30,857 bases of DNA from contig JAQGDQ010000303.1 of NCBI GenBank assembly GCA_030141605.1, positions 188,001-218,857 of the forward strand. The letters run 5' to 3'. Positions 1 to 26,355 of the stretch are shown piece after piece. The DNA comes from Tubiluchus corallicola (Eukaryota; Priapulida; Priapulimorpha; Priapulimorphida; Tubiluchidae). Numbering within the stretch: the stretch's first letter is position 1; each line of letters opens with the position of its first letter. The notes under the pieces are model-generated. The model saw nothing but the letters and a program-made list of their open reading frames with translations, did not search any database and was not told where the DNA came from. The position numbers and the translations under genes were made by a program.

Positions 1-74
1 AGTGTGTTGAATGAGTGTGTTTTGAGAATATCACCACGAGATGGCGCAAACAAACACGTACAAATTATATCACT

Positions 75-80
75 TTTATT
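75..80 (-). terminator. Distal polyadenylation signal AATAAA with GT-rich downstream element (candidate)
   Basis: Minus-strand AATAAA is followed about 15-25 bases later by TACGTGTTTGTTTG (positions 47-60), a good downstream element. Two more AATAAA hexamers lie just upstream at 149-154 and 164-169. Confidence 0.4.
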
Positions 81-2314
81 TTGCCATCCAAACATTTTCT
101 ACACTTATAATGTTTCTACAGTTTCTACTGCCTCCTTCAAAACAGCACTTTATTAGCTACATATTTATTTTTTTATGTTTGTATACAACACTATTATAAA
201 TATGCCTAGTCTACTTTGCTAAGATACAACCAGAGCCTTTATACGAACAATTATTAGTCTGTAAGGCTCTGAGTACAAAAAGCAGTCAGCGCACCAACTG
301 GCACCTTGCTAAATTATCAAGTACTTTGGTAAAGTTAATCTATTAACTTGTTACTTACACACTCTACAGTAGATCCACACAATATTCCAGTAGCTGCACT
401 GCTGCCATCTAGTAGGTTAAAAAACAACATTTTCTGCTACCAACAACAGCATGGGCACTCACCTGTTCATTGTGACGAAAGGCGTTTAAGCACAAGACAA
501 TTATGAATTCAAATCATATGAATTCGGAATATGAGAGAGCTTTTCAAAAAAAAATTAGCAGAAAAAAGTACGTAGCGCCTAACCTTAAGAGACCGCTGAC
601 CAAAAGTAAACACTGTTTTCCGTCTAACGTTCATATCCTTTTGATTTCTTGGATTGACACGTAGACTTAATTGTTTTTTACGAATAAATGTTAAATTTAG
701 TAAATGAATACGAACACATTCGCCCTCGACAAAAGAAACGGCCAGCATGGCATACTAAACAGCCCAGAAGCAATTTCCCCAACGAACAACCATCCAATTT
801 TAAAATAAACCCAGTTTTGCTTAACTTTGGTCGTGACACAGGCAAAATTTCCTGTCTCACATTAAAATTGTATTTGCTGCTCAATAATTTCTCGTTTTTG
901 AAGTACAAATTGCGGTGTGCTGTTGGGATAGCTCTCCGTCAGCGTGTTTTAATTCTAAGCACACAGGCCAATACTCCAGGTTAAAATTATTTGTGATTAA
1001 ACGCGAAAAGCTTCCAAATAGATCAGTTCCACAGAGAAAACAAAATGAATTCAACATTCAGACACGGACTAGCCTTGATTAGATAAACTCAAAGAAGCTG
1101 CAGGTCCCTTCAGAGTGACGTAATAATGAAAAACAGTTTAGCTGCTTTGGCATTGTCTAAAATGTTAGCAAAATCGGGGCCAAAAATCGCTGGCTCGGAC
1201 ATTAGTCAAAACATCTTACGTAGCAAAACTTTGCACGCATAGAATCAGTTAGTAACACAAAAAACTCTTTTGTTGGGTAAACACAGGCTAACTACGTTGT
1301 TTGTGCAACAAAAGTTAACCGACCGACCAAGCGACTGGTTTAACCAATTCTTAAGTGCAGGAATATCTACAGTAAAAAAGCAATTTAACACGGGCAACAG
1401 AAAAATGAATGCATATTCACCTAAATAAAAAACTGGACAAAGCTATGAACCGATCTACTAGAGCCAGTCTGTGTTGGGCTGTTAGCCATAATTCATGTAC
1501 TCGCATGCCAGACTTAGCTGATATGAGCAAAGTGCTACGTGTGAACGCTTCACTGGGGCACAAAAAAACTCGGTGTAGACGGGGATTCATAGCAACAGCA
1601 CTAAACAACATGCGAAAGTCTTTAAAAATGCAACTAGAAAAACGGCTGAAAATTAACAAAGCCAACAATTTACAACAATTTCCCATGCATTAGAATGTGC
1701 AACTTCACACTAAAACTTTCATGTATAAAAAAACACAAATGACAAATTATTCTATGTTCGTCAAAAAACTGGTGTCAAAAAACGTTTGAAAAATGAAAGC
1801 CTATAGCAAAACAGCGTAGGAATTTTGCGAAATTGGTCTCTTCTAAAAAAACGTATATACACAATACGGCTCATGTTTCAAGTAATGGGCTCATTAAATT
1901 GTGTCGAGTCTCCACTTAGCCAAATCCCCGAAGTGGTAGCCAGCACAAATTATGACAACCTCACGCTTACGGGAACTAACAGTCGTCTACTAAATTCCAA
2001 TTTTTAAAAACTGGTTATAAATTTTGTCTAGATCACAATACATACATTACTTCTGTGTTTCTAAACTCCATAGCAGTGTACTTGTACCAAGAGCCAAAAA
2101 GCAAAGGGTCAACTATTAACAACAACGAAACTGCAAATTATGTTCCCTTTGTGAACATGGCTTAAACGATGCAACTAGAGCATATTCAACATTTAATAAA
2201 ACTCGCAATTTGATTAGTAGACAATTATTATTCTACGAAGCTGTTCACACAGTACAAAAAAGCGTGGCTAGGTGGCGCAAAACACAACATCGTGCCATTA
2301 ACGCTAGTGCAGGC

Positions 2315-2338
2315 AACAACAACAACAACAACAACAAC
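2315..2338. repeat. (CAA)n microsatellite
   Basis: About eight CAA units on the plus strand (poly-GTT on the minus strand). If the distal poly(A) site is used, this would lie in the 3' UTR as a U-rich tract. Confidence 0.85.
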
Positions 2339-2624
2339 ATTCACACATTCATGGTTATGCATCACTTTGGTTATAGATACATTACATTATGTACATTAGC
2401 TAGATATACATTAACTACATATGTATATAGCAGTATGGCTTCTATGGTTACTATTACTACAATATTATACTTGTTAGTAATTGTATATACTTGTTTACAA
2501 ACACTCTAAACATCCATCACCCAAACAATGGACATAATTTACACTTGCGGCGCAAATAACTGTTAACAAATCACGTAATGTCATAGAATATAACCAACAG
2601 ATTATACAGATATATACTTCTTAT

Positions 2625-2661
2625 GGTCCCCGCGACCCGGGTTCGAATCCCGGACGGGCGG
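2625..2661 (+). pseudogene. Orphan tRNA 3' half (T-arm with B box)
   Basis: Positions 2637-2653 form a perfect T stem-loop, CCGGG / TTCGAAT / CCCGG, containing the RNA polymerase III B box GGTTCGAATCC. It is followed by seven bases, ACGGGCG, and a G, in the place of an acceptor 3' strand and discriminator. No matching 5' acceptor strand, D-arm or anticodon arm is present in the AT-rich DNA upstream, so it is not an intact tRNA. It may be a tRNA fragment or a truncated tRNA-derived SINE; the 3' half loosely resembles Pro tRNA. Confidence 0.6.
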
Positions 2662-3514
2662 CGACACAAACAATAACAGTTTTCGTCTTAAAACTTTTGC
2701 ATCTCATCGCAACACTGTTCATCGCGTAAACTCTGTAAAACCGTCACATGAAAACAAAACGTCAAAGCCACTCTACACAAATGCTTAATAGTGTTACGAT
2801 GAAATACTCGTACATTATCATCTATAAACTTACTCATAGTATCAAATAGTCGACTGCCAAACTTCCTGCAGTTCGTCAGCAGTTAAAAACATTCTGATAA
2901 GAAAATAGAATTGTCTATTTCAATTCAATGACGTCTTAAATTAAACTTAAACTGTTATCAAAAAACGAAACTTGCTTTTTGTTCAAAAAAACTGAGCATA
3001 TCTGTTTTAATAAAAGTTCATTTACACCACGTATAGCAAATTTTCCCATTTTAATTCCACCGTAGTAACGACCGGATTCCTTCGCTTAATTGTAGTGGTA
3101 TACGAATTGCAAGGTGGCGCCATCTGCCGTCTAAATTTTACACAACTAAACAGACAATCTTTCGGTCTGTTTCTTTTGACCAACTGCGTGAGATGTATTA
3201 TTATTATTATGCCTACTTAACCCACTTCTCTCTCTCTTTGAATTGCAGTGCTGTCCTGCCAAAGAAGTAAAGAAATCATGCATAATTGAGAAACGGTTGT
3301 TGATCCTCTTACTAGTAAAATAGCACCAAGCCAAAATGGGTAAAGAGACAATGTGAATCATGAAAGAATGGCTGCAATAGTTATCACATGGTAAAATGCA
3401 ACAACTACAAGAGAACAAATTGTTGTGGTAATTTGTACAATTGGAATTTAAGCTCCTTGACACGTGGATAATAATTGGTATATATTTTACTGACGGAAAA
3501 TTTTGCTGTTGTGC

Positions 3515-3829
3515 AAATGCCGCGTGTTAATATTTTTTATTAGAAGTCGCATATAATGCAGACAGAATGTACATCTTATTGTATGTAATAAATGCCACAC
3601 AGCATTCATCATACAAGCAGTTTAAATGTCATCAACCAACTTTTCTAGAAAAGCCACCACTAGATAACAGGTTTAACAAACATCATCCACTCAGCTGCCT
3701 CGCAGCAGACGAGACGGCGAGCGCAGCAAAAGCTAGGAATCTCTTCTCTAGGGAGACGTTTGTTATTCACAATACAAAAAGATGAGGACAGTGCGTTGGC
3801 AGGTCTAGAGGAGAGAAGTGTGCAAGAAA
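3515..3829 (-). other. Proximal 3' UTR candidate of the TIA-1/TIAR-like gene
   Basis: The sequence follows the TGA stop. An AATAAA on the minus strand (plus-strand TTTATT at 3536-3541) would place cleavage roughly at 3510-3526, giving a 3' UTR of about 300 bases. The DNA just downstream is not clearly GT-rich, so use of this site is uncertain. No structured element recognised. Confidence 0.4.
3536..3541 (-). terminator. Proximal polyadenylation signal AATAAA (candidate)
   Basis: A canonical hexamer on the minus strand about 290 bases after the stop codon. The downstream sequence has no strong GT-rich element, which lowers confidence. Confidence 0.4.
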
Positions 3830-20504
<16,675 letters not shown>

Positions 20505-21415
20505 CTGCAAAAGAACAAAAGATTCAATTAACCGTGTTTACTAGCAAGCTAGAAGTTTTATTGTCCTTATACACAACGGAATAGAAATGAATACAAATTT
20601 TTTCTCGGAATTTGTACAATCGAATTTATCTTGCTTAGCGGATAAAACGAGGAGTTAACACGAAATATGAAAACTGATCACCAGAGGGGGCTGTTTGCCC
20701 CGAAGACTAGCACTGTGAACTTTAGCAAGGTGAACACTAAGCACAAAGATGCATAAATCAACCAATTTCGCAATTACAAAACCCACAATTAGATGATGAT
20801 AAGTTAGCTTTTAACGACTTCGTGGCAATATTAATTGCAGGTCTTCCATAAATTATGCATAAACTTTCCTGAAACAAAATGTTGTTCGTATCAATAAAAT
20901 TTCGCCAGTTTCTACATGCACGTAATAAAAGGCAATGATAATAACATGCAGCCTGCAGTAATAATGATGATAGGAAAGTACTAGAGTGGAACGACGGCTG
21001 CAGCAAATTATCCACTCATGTAAAATAATCAAAGCATACTGTGCTACAAAACAACAAACATTACAGAAGACCTGTCAAATAATTGTAGAGAGGGTGAAAG
21101 CGAAGTAGTTATTGCTGCCGTTGATGCTTGTGACCTGCATAAAACGTAATGCTTTCATCAGCCAATGCTGTCTTCTCCACAGCACAAGTAAGAAAGACGA
21201 CCGTATTCACCAATTCCAAATGCAATCTCATTGAAAAAAAAACCCCACTGCTTCTGCAACTGCAAGACGTTCATATTTGTAACCTGCACATTTCTTTGTC
21301 ATTCACAACCACATATATCAAACCAGTTATTCAGTTGCGGCTAGTATTATATGTACCACATTCATATGGTTTAAAATACATGCAGTACTCAACATTGCTC
21401 AACAACCACAGAAAA
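20505..21415. other. Intronic or 5' flanking DNA upstream of the RRM2 exon
   Basis: I looked here on the minus strand for RRM1 motifs (LYVGNL, CFVEF, VNWA) and found none. The minus frame at 20758-21015 contains RNWRNF, which is not the RRM1 ending. Confidence 0.5.
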
Positions 21416-22482
21416 CAATGCAATATTCTTCCTCTTGTTAAAAAAACAATGTAATTTTCCTCCTCTTGTTAACAAAGAACAATGTAATTTTCTTCCTCTT
21501 CTTAACAAAAAATGCAATTTTCTTCCTCTTGTTAACAAAAAACAATGTAATCTTCTTCCTCTTGTTAAAAAAACAATGTAATTTTCCTCCTCTTGTTAAC
21601 AAAGAACAATGCAATTTTCTTCCTCTTGTTAACAAAGAACAATGCAATCTTCTTCCTCTTGTTAAAAAAACAATGCAATTTTCCTCCTCTTGTTAACAAA
21701 GAACAATACAATTTTCTTCCTCTTGTTAACAAAGAACAATGTAATTTTCCTCCTCTTGTTAACAAAGAACAATGTAATTTTCTTCCTCTTCTTAACAAAG
21801 AACAATGCAATTTTCTTCCTCTTGTTAACAAAGAACAATGCAATCTTCTTCCTCTTGTTAAAAAAACAATGCAATTTTCCTCCTCTTGTTAACAAAGAAC
21901 AATGTAATTTTCTTCCTCTTGTTAACAAAGAACAATGTAATTTTCCTCCTCTTGTTAACAAAGAACAATGTAATTTTCTTCCTCTTCTTAACAAAAAACA
22001 ATGCAATCTTCTTCCTTTTGTTAAAAAAACAATGCAATTTTCTTCCTCTTGTTAACAAAAAACAATGCAATTTTCTTCCTCTTGTTAACAAAGAACAATG
22101 CAATCTTCTTCCTTTTGTTAAAAAAACAATGTAATTTTCCTCCTCTTGTTAACAAAGAACAATGTAATTTTCTTCCTCTTCTTAACAAAAAACAATGTAA
22201 TTTTCCTCCTCTTGTTAACAAAGAACAATGTAATTTTCTTCCTCTTCTTAACAAAAAACAATGTAATTTTCTTCCTCTTCTTAACAAAAAACAATGCAAT
22301 CTTCTTCCTCTTGTTAACAAAAAACAATATAACTTTCTTCCTCTTGTTAACAAAAAACAATGCAATCTTCTTACTCTTGTTAACAAAAAACAATATAACT
22401 TTCTTCCTCTTGTTAACAAAAAACAATATAATTTTCTTCCTCTTGTTAACAAAAAACAATGTAATTTTCGTCCTCTTGTTAT
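21416..22482. repeat. 33-bp minisatellite, about 33 units
   Basis: The unit is CAATGCAATTTTCTTCCTCT then TGTTAACAAAGAA, with variants: TAATTTTCC, CAATCTTC, CTTAACAAAAAA, and a 31-bp form TGTTAAAAAAA. Types alternate in blocks, suggesting higher-order copying. The plus strand is pyrimidine-rich. Since 33 is a multiple of 3, long frames stay open on both strands, explaining the many overlapping open frames here; none has independent support. Confidence 0.96.
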
Positions 22483-22647
22483 TGTGAAAAGTATTCCTTG
22501 TTGCTTCTAATCATTTGACAAACCACAATAATTAATTATATTTATATAAGAGAATTACACAAATTTAACAGAAGCAAAACAAAAGAGGTTTGGATATATG
22601 CATATATCTGTTTTCTTAAACAAGAGCAGTTATACGAAATTAAAATA

Positions 22648-22852
22648 AGTGGCGTTTATATAGTATGCGGATGCGGATGCGTTTTGCACTTGCGGAACAA
22701 CCTGCAGAAAAAACTCAATAGGAATAGCTGCAGAAAAAGAATAACGCATACGCAGGCTGCGTAAACCAGCGTATTGAAAACGGTATAAACCGATTTTATC
22801 TATTCCGCATCCCACAAAATGCATCCGCATCCGCACATACATAAACGCCACT
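22648..22852. mobile_element. Small TIR element with TA target duplication (Tc1/mariner-type MITE)
   Basis: The left end AGTGGCGTTTATATAG plus GCGGATGCGGATGC is mirrored at the right by GCATCCGCATCCGC and ATAAACGCCACT, so inverted repeats of about 35 bp bound a 205-bp element. Each end abuts TA (22646-22647 and 22853-22854), the target of Tc1/mariner elements. No transposase remains. The minus-strand open frame at 22630-22851 is contained within it. Confidence 0.75.
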
Positions 22853-23396
22853 TAACTATAGGCGCAATCATGCAACTTTAAATCTGGCTGCTGCATTGCA
22901 GTTCAAAACTTTAAGCTCTACATATTTTTAGCTCTATAAAAATATGAAGGAAGGAATGCCAACTACTAAGGAGAACTGGATCATGTATAAAGTTAAATGC
23001 ATCGATGCACAACTTGACAGGAATTCATTAACAGTATGCTGATTCGTGCATAAACAGTCTCCATGTCGTGCCTTCCGAGATTCAGGAAACAGTGACAAAT
23101 GACAATGGCACTTCGATTCATCATTACGCTGCACAGTCAGCATCTCTCGGGACCCAGAGAAAATGCTAATATCGTCTCACGCCTAGCTTCTCCCAATTCG
23201 CTGAACTAATTGCATTAAAAATTAATAATTAATGCATTGCACTAATGCAATTAAAGCGGACAGGCGTACAATTGCCTGCAATGTCTGCAGATCGAGTCCA
23301 TTTTTCTTCGTACAAATCTATTACTTACTAGAAAAAAACAAATTTAATACTTACCCTTCGAAATTATGTTAAAAGCAATTAGTAGGGAGAAATCGT

Positions 23397-23726
23397 CGTA
23401 TTTTCCCGCGTATAAGAGACCCTTTTTTGCTCAGAATTTTCACTTTAAAAATAGGGGGTCTCTTATACATGGGAGTAAGTCTTTTCAATAAGATGCATAA
23501 AAGGACAATGCCATTTTTGAGCAGAGTGACTCCTCTGATGATGAACTGGCTGGAATTGCTGAAGGTCTGACTCCAGTTGATATTTTTGATGAGAGTGATG
23601 AGGAATTTAATGATTTCTATGATGAATAAAGTTATTCATTACCAAAAAACTTTTTTCCAGAATTTTTGCCTAAAAATTGAAGGGGTCTCTTATACACAAG
23701 GGTCTCTTATACATGGGAAAATACGG
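23397..23726 (+). mobile_element. Internally deleted DNA transposon, pogo/Tigger-like (tentative)
   Basis: Inverted ends: CGTATTTTCCCGCGTATAAG AGACC at left, and GGTCTCTTATACATGGG AAAATACG at right. Further GGGTCTCTTATACA copies lie inside both ends (near 23456 and 23684). The plus strand at 23506-23628 keeps the last 40 codons of a protein, reading EQSDSSDDELAGIAEGLTP then VDIFDESDEEFNDFYDE and a TAA stop. An acidic tail of this kind is common at the C terminus of pogo/Tigger-type transposases. The catalytic part is deleted. Superfamily is inferred. Confidence 0.6.
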
Positions 23727-24918
23727 TAAATTTGAACCTAATAGAAAAATCATTTAAATTGATTTAAGTTGCTTACTAAAAAAATTGGTCTTACAGCAAT
23801 GCAGAGAAGCACTTTGGAGGTAAGATTTTTTTATACGTTTATCTTATGTCAATAGTGATTTCTTTCTAAGAATGTTCAGGTTGGCCACATCCAACAACAC
23901 AAACAGTGAGATGGCTAGGGTTTATGTAAAACCACAGATCTGTCGTATTAACTATCTTTAGTAGTTTTCGTTTAAAAAAAGAACTGTGAATTCAAATGTT
24001 AAGTATGGGGTAACACAAACACACGGCACCCATATTGATTATTGCAGACTAATTTTTGTCAGGAAGAATGAAATTATTGTACCCTAGAAACAATAAATAA
24101 AAAATAGTATTTGATCTACAATCATTAGTGAATTTTGACCAACTTTTGTGTTGTAAGGGAGCAGGTCACCAGCCAATTCAATAAAAATTTGGTAACTCCG
24201 GTCAAAGCAATCAAGGCTGTTGTCCACGTGATAAAATAGTAGCTGATGTGTCAGAGACATGATTGAAACAAAACAAATAAACATGAGAAAAATAAGGTGA
24301 CACATATCTCACATGAAGCAAAAGTCACCAAAAAGTCACTACTCAAAATGAGAACTGAGAGACAAAATTTGACTTGGTCACACCAAAGCGCGAAAGAGAC
24401 AGGTTCATTTTGTTTACTTACCAGATAAAAAACGCGTAACAAAAAAGCTATGAAAGATATGTGAAGTCAAGATCTATTTAAAGCAAAATAGTTTTGCTCT
24501 TCTGTCAGAAAATTAGGAGAATATGGGTGGAGAGGTTGTGCAGACGATCAATGAAAAAAAGCTCAATGATCCCAAACATACATAAGAAGGCACATTTGTG
24601 TTTGCTGGTAGGCAGGCTTTTTTGTTAGCAATTGATGAGAGGTCACGGAGGAAAGGCATTCACAGACGTTGTAATATCCACAAGAATGTGGCTGACCAAA
24701 GGTCATAATAAAGTCCAAACTGTTGCAATCGTGAGTCACCATAAGTACATATGCACGGACAGACAGAATTTAAATGGCACAGAGAATGGCAAGATTGCTC
24801 GCTCACCTCAGAAAATTGACGAAGTACTTTCAGGGAGAATTATAACATGTTCGGGATAATCTGAGGACATAACCAAGTGACAAAATGTAAAACGTTCAGC
24901 AGTGCGACATGTCATTAG
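23727..24918. other. DNA without recognised features
   Basis: No gene or clear repeat recognised. A splice-like cassette on the plus strand near 23793-23821 is judged fortuitous. Confidence 0.45.
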
Positions 24919-25695
24919 AACAAATGTCATGCAGAAGACTCCGTGTGTCCTGGAGAATATGGGCAACTCGAAATCAAGATGCAAGTGAGAAATGACCCGA
25001 GGTCATTCACTGGAGAGTATGGGCAACTCGAAATCAAGATGCAAGTGAGAAATGACCCGAGGTCATTCACTACCACAATGCAACAAATATCATGCCGAAG
25101 ACTCCATGAGTCCTGGAGAATATGGGCAACTCGAAATCAAGATGGAAGTCAGAAATGACCCGAGGTCATTCACTGGAGAGTATGGGCAACTCGAAATCAA
25201 GATGGAAGTCAGAAATGACCCGAGGTCATTCACTGGAGAGTATGGGCAACTCGAAATCAAGATGCAAGTGAGAAATGACCCGAGGTCATTCACTACCACA
25301 ATGCAACAAATATCATGCCGAAGACTCCGTGTGTCCTGGAGAATATGGGCAACTCGAAATCAAGATGGAAGTCAGAAATGACCCGAGGTCATTCACTACC
25401 ACAATGCAACAAATATCATGCCGAAGAATCCATGAGTCCTGGAGAATATGGGCAACTCGAAATCAAGATGGAAGTCAGAAATGACCCGAGGTCATTCACT
25501 GGAGAGTATGGGCAACTCGAAATCAAGATGCAAGTGAGAAATGACCCGAGGTCATTCACTACCACAATGCAACAAATATCATGCCGAAGACTCTATGAGT
25601 CCTGGAGAATATGGGCAACTCGAAATCAAGATGGAAGTCAGAAATGACCCGAGGCTATTCACTACCTCAATGCAACAACTTGATGCAGAAACCAA
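24919..25695. repeat. Modular satellite: 60-bp core with optional 43-bp spacer
   Basis: Nine cores contain GGGCAACTCGAAATCAAGATG, starting near 24961, 25021, 25124, 25183, 25243, 25347, 25450, 25510 and 25613. Spacing is about 60 or about 103 bases, according to whether the 43-bp spacer CTACCACAATGCAACAAATA ... CCGAAGACTC is present. Two core subtypes alternate: GATGCAAGTGAG and GATGGAAGTCAG. Most copies contain AATGACCCGAGGTCATT, an imperfect palindrome. Plus- and minus-strand open frames are repeat translations. Confidence 0.95.
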
Positions 25696-25873
25696 GAGCA
25701 ATGTTGCAATATGTGAGTAAGGTGTTTAATTAATAAGCTAAGTCTGACAGCAAGAAAGGTAAGTGTAATTATAAGTGCTGATTGTAATTGAGTCAAATGT
25801 TTTATCAAATCAAGTGTGATAATTATTAGTTGTGACGTCCATTATTCTTTTAATTTTACACTTTCCACTCAGC

Positions 25874-26355
25874 ACTTGCACCGTGGAGATGCTTGAATCA
25901 GACCCAGTCTGTTTTGTAAATTCACTTTAAATCAATCAAGTTTAAACTAAAGTAACTTGCACCATGGAGATACCTGTATCAGATCCAGTCTGTTTTGTAA
26001 TTCTACTATAAATCAATCAAGTTTAAACTAAAGTAACTTGCACCGTGGAGATACCTGTATCAGATCCAGTCTGTTTTGTAAATCAACTATAAATCAATCA
26101 AGTTTAAACTAAAGTAACTTGCACCGTGGAGATACCTGTATCAGATCCAGTCTGTTTTGTAAATCCACTATAAATCAATCAAGTTTAAACTAAAGTAACT
26201 TGCACCGTGGAGATACCTGTATCAGATCCAGTCTGTTTTGTAAATCAACTATAAATCAATCAAGTTTAAACTAAAGTAACTTGCACCATGGAGATACCTG
26301 TATCAGATCCAGTCTGTTTTGTAATTCTACTATAAATCAATCAAGTTTAAACTAA
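25874..26355. repeat. 81-bp minisatellite, six copies
   Basis: Units start at 25874, 25955, 26036, 26117, 26198 and 26279 with ACTTGCACCGTGGAGATACC, then TGTATCAGATCCAGTCTG, and end AATCAATCAAGTTTAAAC. Copies two to six are almost identical. Copies two and six share CACCATGG and AATTCTAC; copies three and five share AATCAAC. This pattern suggests recent duplication of multi-unit blocks. Confidence 0.95.

Larger units (their letters stand above)
60..3514 (-). other. Possible extended 3' UTR or 3' flanking DNA
   Basis: No gene is seen on either strand. The stretch is AT-rich and, unlike the introns, free of minisatellites and clear transposons; it holds only a short (CAA)n run near 2315-2338 and an orphan tRNA T-arm. 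It ends at a cluster of minus-strand AATAAA hexamers (164-169, 149-154, 75-80), the last followed by GT-rich sequence. This fits a long alternative 3' UTR ending near position 60, but ordinary intergenic DNA is equally possible. Confidence 0.3.

Noticed and set aside
20758-21015. Minus-strand frame with RNWRNF near the RRM2 exon as RRM1 remnant
   Set aside because: The similarity is limited to Asn-Trp; no RRM motifs surround it.
21438-22510. More than ten overlapping frames of 69-153 residues on both strands
   Set aside because: They arise from a 33-bp tandem repeat; no start context, domain or splice support.
23793-23821. Exon-like cassette on the plus strand (TTACAG ... GGTAAGA)
   Set aside because: Only about 23 bases between acceptor- and donor-like signals, opposite in strand to the gene, with no coding similarity.
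24943-25647. Repetitive plus- and minus-strand frames in the 60/103-bp array
   Set aside because: Repeat translations; frames shift between units of 60 and 103 bp, so no continuous protein results.
24919-25695. CRISPR-like alternation of repeat and spacer
   Set aside because: The spacers are identical to each other, units are too long, and the context is eukaryotic.
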